Below the pieces are notes generated by a model. It ran no database searches, was not told the origin of the DNA, and saw only the letters and a program-made list of their open reading frames with translations. From an uncultured Kangiella sp. (GTDB lineage: Bacteria; Pseudomonadota; Gammaproteobacteria; Enterobacterales; DSM-103792): DNA of 61,438 bases. The stretch spans positions 1 through 61,438 of the forward strand of contig CAMLNB010000002.1 in the NCBI GenBank assembly GCA_946481205.1, given 5' to 3'. Both the position numbers and the translations under genes were made by a program. Positions 32,041 to 40,788 of this stretch are shown piece by piece; the first letter of the stretch is position 1, and each line of letters starts with the position of its first letter.

Positions 32041-33245
32041 CGGTTGGCATTCCGGCGCGCGTCGGCATACACCGTTTCGTAACGGGCAATGCTGGCGGTC
32101 CAGTTGCGTTCCTGCTCGACAAAACGACGACCGTTTTGCAGCATCGCTGGCCATTGTTCGCGTGCAGCCAATGCACGCTCGATTGCGGCGGCGAGGGCGC
32201 CGGCATCGTCGGCCGGAAACAGAAAACCGGTTTCGCCGTCGCGGATCAATTCCTGGTGACCACCCACATCGGAGGCGAGCACCAGCTTGCCTTGGGCCAT
32301 CGCTTCCAGCGGTTTCAATGGCGTGACCAAATCGGTCAACCGCATCCGGTGGCGCGCGTACACCAGCACATCGACCAGACTGTAGTAGCGATTGACTTCC
32401 TTGTGCGGCACCCGGCCGGTGAAGATCACGCGGTCGGCGATGCCGAGTGCAACCGCCTGCGCTTTCAGATTGGCATCCTGCGGTCCGCCACCGACCAACA
32501 GTACGCGCAGCTCCGGCTGGCGGTCTTTCAGTTTGGCGACGGCATCAAGCAGGAGATCGAGACCTTCATAGGCGTAGAAGGAACCGAGAAAACCCAGCAC
32601 CGTTTTGCCGTGCAGACCGAGCTGTGTTGCCAAGCTTTCATCGCGCTGATCGATCCATTGGAATTGGTCGATATCGACTGCATTGGGGATCACGGTGATC
32701 CGTTCAGGCGCAACCCCGCGACTGATGATGTCGCGACGCAGCCCTTCGCAAATGCAGGTGATCGCGTCGGCGCGTTTCAGCGTCCAGCTTTCCAGCGCAC
32801 GGGCGGCGCGGTAACGCAGGCTGCCTTCGCGGGTCGTGCCGTGATCGACAGCGGCATCTTCCCACAGTGCGCGCATCTCGTAGACCCAAGGCAGTTTCTG
32901 TTCGCGCGCCACACTGACGGCAGCCATGCCGTTCAGACACGGTGAGTGAACATGAATCAGATCAACGCTTTCTTGCGCCAGCACCTCGCGCAACCGCGCT
33001 TTCAAGGTGCTGACCACATCCCATTGATTGAGCACCGGGAGTTTGGCCAGGCTGCCAGCTTCGGTTCGATAAAAGCGCAGACCGTCAAACTCTTCTATGG
33101 CAGCTTTGGCATCGTAATGCTTGCTGCTGGTGACATGCGCCGTCTGCCATCCGCGCGCGTGCTGCTCGCGCAGAATCGCCCGGCTACGAAAGGTGTAGCC
33201 GCTTTGCAAAGGCAGTGAGTGATCAAATACATGCAAAATTCGCAT
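32037..33245 (-). CDS. Exosortase A system-associated glycosyltransferase (TIGR04063-like)
   Basis: A 402-residue GT4 protein. The start MRILHVFDHSLPLQSGYTFR and HVHSPCLNGMAAVSVARE are characteristic of the XrtA-linked family TIGR04063. The donor-binding domain has VLGFLGSFYAYEGLDLLL, VIFTGRVPHKEVNRYYSL and LKPLEAMAQGKLVLASDVGG with the usual glutamate. It is one of four sugar transferases in the operon, which suggests a repeat unit of at least four sugars, or five with the missing initiating transferase. The ATG has only a weak ribosome-binding site; the transglutaminase-like gene ends 29 bases upstream. Confidence 0.88.
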   Translation of the reverse strand: MRILHVFDHSLPLQSGYTFRSRAILREQHARGWQTAHVTSSKHYDAKAAIEEFDGLRFYRTEAGSLAKLPVLNQWDVVSTLKARLREVLAQESVDLIHVHSPCLNGMAAVSVAREQKLPWVYEMRALWEDAAVDHGTTREGSLRYRAARALESWTLKRADAITCICEGLRRDIISRGVAPERITVIPNAVDIDQFQWIDQRDESLATQLGLHGKTVLGFLGSFYAYEGLDLLLDAVAKLKDRQPELRVLLVGGGPQDANLKAQAVALGIADRVIFTGRVPHKEVNRYYSLVDVLVYARHRMRLTDLVTPLKPLEAMAQGKLVLASDVGGHQELIRDGETGFLFPADDAGALAAAIERALAAREQWPAMLQNGRRFVEQERNWTASIARYETVYADARRNANR

Positions 33246-33274
33246 CAGCCGTGTCAGTCCGTGTCATCGTTGTT

Positions 33275-34300
33275 TTATGGGCCGGTTGTCGGGTGCTTGG
33301 CGCGGCGCGCACGCCAAGCCCGGCGCAGTTGCCAGAGCAGCGCCAGACCGAGCAGGAACTCCGCAACCGCAGCCAGCAGCAGCCACGTCTTCAATCGCAG
33401 GATCGCCTCGGTCGCAGCGCTGTTCTGTTCATTTGCCAGGATCTTGAAGCCGGCCAGCGCGCCGGTCAGCACGCCGGCGATTTGCTCCGGCATGCGGCCA
33501 AACTTGGCGGCGAATGCGACCAGCGGTTGCTGGTCATAGGCCAGCGGGTCATTGCCCCACCACAAATACCATTCGTTGGCGCCGTTGCGGAAATACTCGA
33601 GCGCGGCCGCATCGTCGGCGAAACCAAAGCGACCGTCCTCAATGCGCTGCCAGATGATCTGGTTGGGCGCATTCAGCAGTCGATCGCGAAACGCCAGCGC
33701 CGACATCACTTCGCCATCGGCCGGATCGCGCGGATAAAAACCATTGAACACATCGATCATGCGCCAACGCTGTGCCTGATTGTCCCAGACTTCGTTGAAG
33801 GTATGGCCCCAACCGCCGAAGCCATCAAATGAGAATGACCATTGCCGCACCTGCAAACCCGCCGAATAGCCCAGCGCGTTGGTGACCTTGGTGTAGTCGG
33901 CGCAATAGCCGGCACCGGTTTGTTCGATAATCGCCAGCGTCAGCAAGGTAGGTTTGGCAATCATATTGCCTTTGCGCGGCTTGCCGGTCAGTGCCTTGGC
34001 CAGTGCCAAAGTTTTCGGCCAATCACCGCTGGCCTGTGCGACGGCGACGTCTTGCCAGTTGCGCAAACTGTTCGGCACTTCCGCTTGCTCGCGACGGAAA
34101 TCACCCGGCCAGTTGGCCGGCGTCCAGTCGAAATCCGCTGCGGTGCCGCGCTCCGCCAGCAAGGCATTGCGATAACGGGTGACTTCGGTACCGCGTTGAT
34201 CGCGCAGAATCGGCCAGACAATCAGCAACGCCAAGACCAGCATCGCGAACAGAATCGCGAGGCTGGTCGGAAGCGGTGAGCGCAGTCGCTGCGGGATCAT
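33275..34300 (-). CDS. Membrane-anchored transglutaminase-like protein
   Basis: From ATG at 34300 the protein has 341 residues, with one hydrophobic helix near each end (SLAILFAMLVLALLIVW and WLLLAAVAEFLLGLALLW). Between them lies a transglutaminase-like core: Cys133 in GYCADYTKV, His166 in WGHTFNEVW and Asp183 in WRMIDVFNG make a complete papain-like triad. The domain probably faces the periplasm. Such domains can cross-link, hydrolyse or transfer amide bonds. It sits between the AlgD-like and glycosyltransferase genes in the EPS operon. I do not recall it as a standard XrtA-locus component. A TTG at 34333 would give 11 more residues. Confidence 0.75.
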   Translation of the reverse strand: MIPQRLRSPLPTSLAILFAMLVLALLIVWPILRDQRGTEVTRYRNALLAERGTAADFDWTPANWPGDFRREQAEVPNSLRNWQDVAVAQASGDWPKTLALAKALTGKPRKGNMIAKPTLLTLAIIEQTGAGYCADYTKVTNALGYSAGLQVRQWSFSFDGFGGWGHTFNEVWDNQAQRWRMIDVFNGFYPRDPADGEVMSALAFRDRLLNAPNQIIWQRIEDGRFGFADDAAALEYFRNGANEWYLWWGNDPLAYDQQPLVAFAAKFGRMPEQIAGVLTGALAGFKILANEQNSAATEAILRLKTWLLLAAVAEFLLGLALLWQLRRAWRARRAKHPTTGP

Positions 34301-34316
34301 CACCAGTGTCCGCGTC

Positions 34317-35633
34317 TTACCAGGCCAAGCCAATGTACTGGCAAGGCAGATCGCTGATGTCTTTCAACGGCGCCAAATCGATCAGCTTGTGCTGCGGTTT
34401 CAGCAGCGGTTTCAGCAGGGCATGGACGTTCTTGTCGCCGCTGCCGAGTACCAGCACATCGGCGTGATTGATGACCTCTTCCAGCGTCGGCCGCAGCAGC
34501 TCACCGATATGCGGAATATGTTCTTCGATGTAACGCTTGTTGGCGCCAAGCAGCTGTGACAGATGCACTTCGCCATCATAAATCGCCAGCTGCACGCCCT
34601 TGCCGAGCAGGCGCTCGGCCAGCGTGACCAGCGGGCTTTCACGCAGATCATCGGTGCCCGGTTTGAATGCGAGGCCAATCATGGCGACTTTGCGTGAACC
34701 GAGGCCGAGCACTTTGTTGATGGCGTGATCGATATGAACACGGTTCGATGGCAGCATGCTGCCGGTCAGCGGCAGATCAATGTCGTGGTTCTTAGCCATG
34801 TACATCGTTGCGCGCAAATCTTTTGGCAGGCAGGAGCCGCCGAAAGCGAAGCCAGGTTTCAGGTAAGCGGTCGAGATATTCAGCTGCTTGTCCTGGCAGA
34901 CCAAATCCATCACCTCGAAGGCATTGACCTTCAACGGTTCGCACAGCCGAGCGACTTCGTTGGCAAAGGTGATTTTCAGCGCGTGGAAGTTATTGCAGCA
35001 GTACTTGACCATTTCGGCGGTGCGGATACTGGTCCGGTTGAACTGGCAGGGCAGGTGGCCGAACAGATCCTTCAGTACTTCGGTGGCGCGATCCGAATCG
35101 GTGCCAATAATGGTGAATGGCGGTTTGTCGTAATCTTTAATCGAGCTGCCTTCGCGCAAGAATTCCGGCTGGAAGCCGACCGAGAAATCGACGTTACGTT
35201 TCTTGCCTGAATGCTGCTCGATCAAGGGCACCAGCAGATCTTCGACGGTGCCCGGCACTACGGTCGAGCGGAAGATAAAGACATGATGGCGGTCTTTCTG
35301 CTTCATTGCTTCGCCGAACTGCCGGGCGATGGCGAACAGCGCGCCCTGATCCTGACTGCCGTTGTAAGAAGATGGTGTGCCGACGCAGATGAACGACAAA
35401 TCCGTTTCCCGCAGGGCTTCGCCCACCTGATCAGTGACGGTAGCGCGGCCACTGCTGACCACTTGCGCCATCAGCTCCTGGATGCCTTCCTCGACAATCG
35501 GTGACTTGCCACTGCGGATCAGCGCCAGCTTGTGCGGATCGATGTCGACACCAATGACGCGATGACCATCGCGAGCCAAGCAGGCCAGCGATACCGCACC
35601 GACATAACCCAAGCCAAAAATACTGATGTTCAT
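34317..35633 (-). CDS. algD: Nucleotide-sugar dehydrogenase, GDP-mannose 6-dehydrogenase-like
   Basis: A 438-residue enzyme with an N-terminal NAD-binding motif (MNISIFGLGYVGAVSLACL), the substrate region GFQPEFLREGSSIKDYDKPP and the catalytic cysteine in FAFGGSCLPKDLRA. The CLPKD form and the KSPIVEEG motif near residue 45 resemble GDP-mannose 6-dehydrogenase (AlgD) more than UDP-glucose dehydrogenase. It would oxidise C6 of a nucleotide hexose twice to give a uronic acid donor for the polymer. No alginate polymerase genes (alg8/alg44) are in the window. AAGGAAGG precedes the ATG. The mannose preference is inferred, so UDP-glucose cannot be excluded. Confidence 0.82.
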   Translation of the reverse strand: MNISIFGLGYVGAVSLACLARDGHRVIGVDIDPHKLALIRSGKSPIVEEGIQELMAQVVSSGRATVTDQVGEALRETDLSFICVGTPSSYNGSQDQGALFAIARQFGEAMKQKDRHHVFIFRSTVVPGTVEDLLVPLIEQHSGKKRNVDFSVGFQPEFLREGSSIKDYDKPPFTIIGTDSDRATEVLKDLFGHLPCQFNRTSIRTAEMVKYCCNNFHALKITFANEVARLCEPLKVNAFEVMDLVCQDKQLNISTAYLKPGFAFGGSCLPKDLRATMYMAKNHDIDLPLTGSMLPSNRVHIDHAINKVLGLGSRKVAMIGLAFKPGTDDLRESPLVTLAERLLGKGVQLAIYDGEVHLSQLLGANKRYIEEHIPHIGELLRPTLEEVINHADVLVLGSGDKNVHALLKPLLKPQHKLIDLAPLKDISDLPCQYIGLAW

Positions 35634-35703
35634 GACGACCTTCCTTAGCTGAGGGTGCTGCGGCAACGCAGCACCGAAATGCAAAATCAGACAAACATAG
35701 AAC

Positions 35704-36927
35704 TCAGGCACGCGCCGCGACGGTAGCCCCGCGCCGCAGCGCCGCCTGTTTCTGCGCGGCCAGCAAAATCGCATCAAGCCGTTGCATCGAATTGGGCCAG
35801 TAGTGATGCGACAACATCCGCGCCCGACCGGCCTCGGCCAACTGCTGACGCTTGCTGCGGTCCTGCATCAGACTCAGCACCGCCGTGGCGATGTCATCAG
35901 CGCTATCGGCCACCAACAGATGCTCACCGGCGACACAATCCACGCCGTCGGCGGCGAGTGAGCTGGTCACCACCGGCACGCCCATCGCCAAGGCCTCCAG
36001 AATCTTGTTCTGGGTACCGCGAGCGATGGCCAGCGGCGCAACCATCACCGCTGAGCGACGAACATAGGGTTGCACTTCCGGCACGCTGCCGGTCACGGTG
36101 ACGCCCGGCAGCTGACCGAGCGCGCGAATTTCCGGGCTGGGATCAGCACCAACGATCACCAGTTTCGCCGACGGTCGCTTTGCCTGGATTTTCGGCAGCA
36201 CGTCTTTGCAGAAGCGCAGCATGCATTCCTGATTCGGGTAGTAGTCCATCCGGCCGATAAAGCTGATGGTGTCCGCATCGTAATCGCTGCCATCAGGCGC
36301 GAACACTTTGCTGTCGACGCCATTCGGGAACCAGTCACTGGCAACACCGGGTGCCAGTTCGCGCAATGTATTCAGCTCCATGCGGGTGGTCGCGGTGCAG
36401 TAATCAAACTTGGCGGCCAAGCGACGTTCGGCTCGCTCCATCTTTTTGCCTTCCCACCAGTAACCGAGGCTTAGCGGGAACGGCTTGTAGTTGGCGTACT
36501 CCAGCCATTTCTGTGAATCCATGTCGCCGTAATCGAGCACCTTGACCGCATCAGTAATGTCCTCGACATACTGGGCGACCGAGGAGCAATGCACGAAAAT
36601 CAGATCGTATTTGTGCTCGGCATGCAGCGCACGGATGCGCTGTTTCAGTTCGCTGGAATAGAAGTAACCCATCGACGACGGCGTCGGCACCGGCAGCCGG
36701 ACAATCATCCGCAAGGTCTGCCACGGCTCGCTGACCACTGAGCATTCGGTGTGGGCACAGTGTTCGCGCAAGCCCTTGCCTTCCTCTTTTTCCTGCGCTG
36801 TGCGTGCCAGCGAGCAGACATGTACTTCATGCTGCTGAGCCAGGTGCTTGATCATATTGAACGGCCGGATCTTGCCGCCGCGCTTGGGCGGAAACGGAAA
36901 CCGGTGACAGACATACAGAATCTTCAT
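35704..36927 (-). CDS. PEP-CTERM/EpsH1-associated sugar transferase (stp1 family)
   Basis: From ATG at 36927 the protein has 407 residues. MKILYVCHRFPFPPKRGGKIR at the start and YGDMDSQKWLEYA in the first domain are typical of TIGR03087 (stp1), a GT4-like family restricted to XrtA loci. The donor domain has ISFIGRMDYYPNQECML, TVTGSVPEVQPYVRRS and NKILEALAMGVPVVTSSLAADG with the nucleotide-sugar glutamate. It would add a sugar to the growing lipid-linked unit. The AGAGAA before the start is weak. The gene lies between the first asparagine synthase paralogue and algD, with a 70-base gap to algD. Confidence 0.88.
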   Translation of the reverse strand: MKILYVCHRFPFPPKRGGKIRPFNMIKHLAQQHEVHVCSLARTAQEKEEGKGLREHCAHTECSVVSEPWQTLRMIVRLPVPTPSSMGYFYSSELKQRIRALHAEHKYDLIFVHCSSVAQYVEDITDAVKVLDYGDMDSQKWLEYANYKPFPLSLGYWWEGKKMERAERRLAAKFDYCTATTRMELNTLRELAPGVASDWFPNGVDSKVFAPDGSDYDADTISFIGRMDYYPNQECMLRFCKDVLPKIQAKRPSAKLVIVGADPSPEIRALGQLPGVTVTGSVPEVQPYVRRSAVMVAPLAIARGTQNKILEALAMGVPVVTSSLAADGVDCVAGEHLLVADSADDIATAVLSLMQDRSKRQQLAEAGRARMLSHHYWPNSMQRLDAILLAAQKQAALRRGATVAARA

Positions 36928-36962
36928 TGTGTTCTCTTTATCGCAGCCGTCGCGCAGCACGC

Positions 36963-38882
36963 TCAAGCGGCAACTTTCAGCAATTCATCTTTGACTTGTT
37001 CGACACTGTGGCCATCAAGATACAGCCGGCACCACAACTCCAGATTCAACAGCGCTTGCAGGTGATCGGTGTGATCAGCCTGCTGGCTCATATGCTCCTG
37101 CATCACCTGTTGCACCGCAGCCGGGGCAAACAGACCGCGCGCCGCCACCGTTTCCGGTGACAGAACTTGTTGCATCAGCGGCAGCAGCTGGCCACGCAGC
37201 CAGGCGCCCATTGGCGCACCAAAGCCGCGCTTCTTGCGATACAGGATCTCGTCTGGCAGCAGGCCACGCAGCGATTGCTTCAGCAGCGACTTCAATTCAC
37301 CGCCTTTGACCTTGATCGACGCTGGCATCTGGGCAGCGAGTTCCACCAGCTCATGATCCAGCAGCGGCACCCGGCACTCCAGCGATACCGCCATGCTCAT
37401 CTTGTCAGTCAGCAGCAGCAGATCGTCCGGCAACTGGGTCTGGGCATCGACCTGCAGCAAACGGTTCAGCTGATCCGGATTGTTGGCGCGGGCAAAGGCC
37501 TCGTGCACCGGATCGCGGGCGCCGCTGACCGGGCCCAGCAATTGCTGGATTGCGCTCGGCGCAAACACCTGGACATAGCTGCGGTAGCGATCTTCAAACG
37601 GCATGTCAGCCGAAAGAATAAAGCCACGCGCCAGTCGCGCCAGATCAAGCCAGCGGTTATGGCGGTCGGCCGGCAATTTTTTCGCGATGGCGCGCAGACC
37701 GCTACGGGCAAAGCTCGGCAGTCGCTGATAGCGAGCAGCGTAATGTTCGCCCAGATAGCGGCGATAGCCGCCAAACAATTCGTCACCGCCAACACCGCTG
37801 AGTATCACCGTGACATCACGGCGGGCAAATTCCGAGACCAAATAGGTGGTCAGGAAAGCGGAGTCGGCCATCGGTTCGTCGAGCTGCCACAGCAATTGTG
37901 GCAACAGCCGTGCGACATCCGGCTTGACCAGGATCTCGTGATGCTCGGTGCCAAACAAGTCGGCGACTTTGCGGGCATATGGCAGCTCGTTGTAGTAACG
38001 GCTGGCGGCGTCGCCGTCGAAACCGATCGCATAGGTTTTGACCGGGCCGCTGGCATGCTTGGCCATGTAGGCGACAACTGCGCTGGAATCGATACCGCCG
38101 GACAGAAAAGCGCCGAGCGGGACGTCGGCCACCATCTGCATTTTGGTGGCGCGGTCGAGTTCGGCGCGGACTTTCTCTTGCCACTGGCTCTCGCTGTAGC
38201 TCGCCAGGGAACTGCCGATCTGCCAATAACTTTTCAGTTTCAGCTGACCGGCTTTCAACACCGCGACGCTGGCGACCGGCAACTTCTGGATGCCGGCAAA
38301 CAAAGTCTGCGGTGCCGGTACATAACCGAGCGACAGGTACGCCGGCAGTGCTTCTTTGTTCAACGCCGGCTGCACGCCAGCCGGAAACAGGCTTTTCGCT
38401 TCCGAAGCAAAACTGAACGCCTTGCCATCAAAGTGGTAGTACAGCGGTTTGATACCGATCCGATCACGGGCGACGATCAACTGCTCGCTACGGCCATCCC
38501 AAAGCGCAAACGCATACATGCCGTTCAGTTTTTGCAACAGGGTTTCAAGACCCCAATGCAGATAGCCCCACAGGATCGTCTCGCAATCGGAGTGCGAGCG
38601 GAACACGTGGCCGGCGGCTTCCAGTTGTTGGCGCAATTCCTGGAAGTTGTAAACCTCGCCATTGGCGACCAATGCCAGCTGGCCATCGAGCGCGGTAAAC
38701 GGCTGATGGCCGCCAGCCAAATCGATAATCGACAAGCGCCGCATGCCGATGCCGACCGGGCCGGCTGTGAAAGCGCCTTCGTCATCGGGGCCACGATGGA
38801 TCATCGCATTGCCCATGGCGGTGAGCCGTTCCCGCGCGACGCTTTGGCCATCAAAGCGCAATTGTCCGTAGATGCCACACAT
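36963..38882 (-). CDS. Asparagine synthase-type amidotransferase, XrtA locus (copy A)
   Basis: A 639-residue glutamine-dependent enzyme. It begins MCGIYG, so the glutaminase nucleophile Cys is in place after Met removal, and RLSIIDLAGGHQPF and NGEVYNFQELR follow. The C-terminal ATP pyrophosphatase domain has FLSGGIDSSAVVAYM and LSGVGGDELFGGYRRYL. It should transfer ammonia from glutamine to an activated carboxylate, in this setting probably a uronic acid or a protein or peptide. It begins one base after the stop of copy B, so the two were probably duplicated in tandem or recruited together. XrtA loci often carry one or two such genes. Confidence 0.9.
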   Translation of the reverse strand: MCGIYGQLRFDGQSVARERLTAMGNAMIHRGPDDEGAFTAGPVGIGMRRLSIIDLAGGHQPFTALDGQLALVANGEVYNFQELRQQLEAAGHVFRSHSDCETILWGYLHWGLETLLQKLNGMYAFALWDGRSEQLIVARDRIGIKPLYYHFDGKAFSFASEAKSLFPAGVQPALNKEALPAYLSLGYVPAPQTLFAGIQKLPVASVAVLKAGQLKLKSYWQIGSSLASYSESQWQEKVRAELDRATKMQMVADVPLGAFLSGGIDSSAVVAYMAKHASGPVKTYAIGFDGDAASRYYNELPYARKVADLFGTEHHEILVKPDVARLLPQLLWQLDEPMADSAFLTTYLVSEFARRDVTVILSGVGGDELFGGYRRYLGEHYAARYQRLPSFARSGLRAIAKKLPADRHNRWLDLARLARGFILSADMPFEDRYRSYVQVFAPSAIQQLLGPVSGARDPVHEAFARANNPDQLNRLLQVDAQTQLPDDLLLLTDKMSMAVSLECRVPLLDHELVELAAQMPASIKVKGGELKSLLKQSLRGLLPDEILYRKKRGFGAPMGAWLRGQLLPLMQQVLSPETVAARGLFAPAAVQQVMQEHMSQQADHTDHLQALLNLELWCRLYLDGHSVEQVKDELLKVAA

Positions 38883-38883
38883 C

Positions 38884-40782
38884 TCAGTGCACCTGCGGCT
38901 GTGTGTTGCTGAGGAAGCGGGCGAACATCATCAGTGTCCACAGCGGTGCGCTGAAATCGCGCAGCCCGGATTGGTGCTGATCGAGCAGCGTCTGCAGATA
39001 CTGGCGATTGAACAGGCCGCTGTCCGCCAGCGGACCTTGCAGCAGCTCGTCGCGAATGCGCTGTTTCAGCGGGCCGCGGAACCAGTTGGCCAGCGGCACC
39101 GCGAAGCCCATTTTTTTGCGGTACATCAGATCGTGCGGCAGATGCGGCTCCATCGCCTTCTTCAGCAGATGCTTGCCTTCGCCATCATGCAGTTTCAGCT
39201 CTGGCGGCAGGCCCGACATCCATTCGACAAAGCGAACGTCGAGGAACGGCACCCGCACTTCCAGCGCATGCGCCATCGACGCGCGGTCGACCTTGGTCAG
39301 AATGTCGCCGACCAGATACGTTTTGAAATCCAGATACTGGATCAGGCTCAGCGGATGTTCGGTCGGCGCATTGGCGGCATGGGTGCGCATCACTTCCAGC
39401 GCGTTGTAGCCTTGCAGCCGTGACTTCAGTTGCGGGCTGAACAGCTCGCGCCGCCAGTCGTCTTTGAAAATGCTGACGGCATGGAAGTAGGCTTCGACGC
39501 TGTCGCGCGCCAAGCCCTGGAAGGTTGCCTTGGCGCGGATGAAACGTGGCGCGAAATCGAGCTTCGGATAAACCTTGCCGAGTGTGCCGAAAATGGCCTG
39601 GCGCAGACCGAGTGGCAGCCGCTCGCGTACACGCTCTTCGCGCATGTGCCACAGGTAACGACGATAACCAGCGAGATTTTCGTCACCACCGTCACCGGAC
39701 AACGCCACGGTAACGCGCTCGCGCGCCAGCTGGCAGACTCGATAGGTTGGCAGCGCCGAGCTGTCGGCATAAGGCTCATCATACAGCTTGGCCAATTCGT
39801 CAATCAGCGAGAAATCATCCGGATCAACCTGGCGAACGCTATGGTTGGTTTTGTAACGCTCGGCGATCTGGTTGGCGTATTCCGATTCGTTGAATTTCGG
39901 ATCGCCAAAGCTGATCGAGCAGGTGTTGACCGGCTCGTTGCTCTCCTTGGCCATCATCGCGACAACGGCGCTCGAATCGACGCCACCGGACAGAAAGGCG
40001 CCAAGCGGCACTTCCGACATCAGCCGAATGCGAACCGCTTCGCGCAGGCGTTCGGTCAATTCTTCGCGCGCTGCCGCTTCGCTTTGTACGGCAACCGGCT
40101 GGAACGGCACATCCCAGGTGATTTTCGGTGTGTGCACACGTTCACGCGTCACCAGCAAGGTGCCTGCGGGCGGCAGCTTCTTGGCGTCGGTGAAAATGGT
40201 CCGCGGTTCCGGCACATAGCCATAGGCAAAATAGTCTTCGACCGCAATCGGGTCGAGCTTGCGGACAAAGCCCGGATGTTGCAGCAGCACTTTCAGCTCA
40301 CTGCCGAAAATCAACTCACCGGTTTGCAGCTCGGCGTAGTACAGCGGCTTCTTGCCGAGGTGATCACGCGCCAGAAACAGGCAGTCGTGGCGACCATCGT
40401 AAATGGCGAAGGCAAACATGCCGCGCAAGCGGCGGACGCAGTCCTCACCCCATTCCAGCCAGGCGTGCAGCAGCACTTCGGTATCGGAATGGGTGTGGAA
40501 ATGATGGCCGGCCTTGATCAGATCGCGCTGCAGCTCAAGGAAGTTGTAGATCTCGCCGTTGAAGACGATGACCACTTTCTTGTCGTCGCTGTACATCGGT
40601 TGCTGGCCGGAGGCCAGATCGATGATCGACAGCCGCCGGTGACCGAGGCCGACACCGTTGCGATGAAACAGGCCTGATTCATCGGGGCCACGATGCACAA
40701 TGCTGTCAGTCATCCGACGCAGCAAACCCTCGTCAACCACACCGGGTGTGCGCAAATGAAACAGGCCGGCAATGCCGCACAT
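38884..40782 (-). CDS. Exosortase A system-associated amidotransferase 1 (copy B)
   Basis: A 632-residue asparagine synthase-type protein closest to the XrtA-associated family TIGR03108. It starts MCGIAGLFHLRTPG with the catalytic Cys. HRRLSIIDLASGQQPMY, FNGEIYNFLELQRDL, FLSGGVDSSAVVAMM and LSGDGGDENLAGYRRYL are intact, so both the glutaminase and ATP-dependent synthase sites look functional. AAGGGA precedes the ATG. It lies between the stp2 sugar transferase and copy A. Likely role: amidation of a uronic acid or another carboxylate in the polymer or its precursor (inference). Confidence 0.92.
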   Translation of the reverse strand: MCGIAGLFHLRTPGVVDEGLLRRMTDSIVHRGPDESGLFHRNGVGLGHRRLSIIDLASGQQPMYSDDKKVVIVFNGEIYNFLELQRDLIKAGHHFHTHSDTEVLLHAWLEWGEDCVRRLRGMFAFAIYDGRHDCLFLARDHLGKKPLYYAELQTGELIFGSELKVLLQHPGFVRKLDPIAVEDYFAYGYVPEPRTIFTDAKKLPPAGTLLVTRERVHTPKITWDVPFQPVAVQSEAAAREELTERLREAVRIRLMSEVPLGAFLSGGVDSSAVVAMMAKESNEPVNTCSISFGDPKFNESEYANQIAERYKTNHSVRQVDPDDFSLIDELAKLYDEPYADSSALPTYRVCQLARERVTVALSGDGGDENLAGYRRYLWHMREERVRERLPLGLRQAIFGTLGKVYPKLDFAPRFIRAKATFQGLARDSVEAYFHAVSIFKDDWRRELFSPQLKSRLQGYNALEVMRTHAANAPTEHPLSLIQYLDFKTYLVGDILTKVDRASMAHALEVRVPFLDVRFVEWMSGLPPELKLHDGEGKHLLKKAMEPHLPHDLMYRKKMGFAVPLANWFRGPLKQRIRDELLQGPLADSGLFNRQYLQTLLDQHQSGLRDFSAPLWTLMMFARFLSNTQPQVH

Positions 40783-40788
40783 ATTGAA

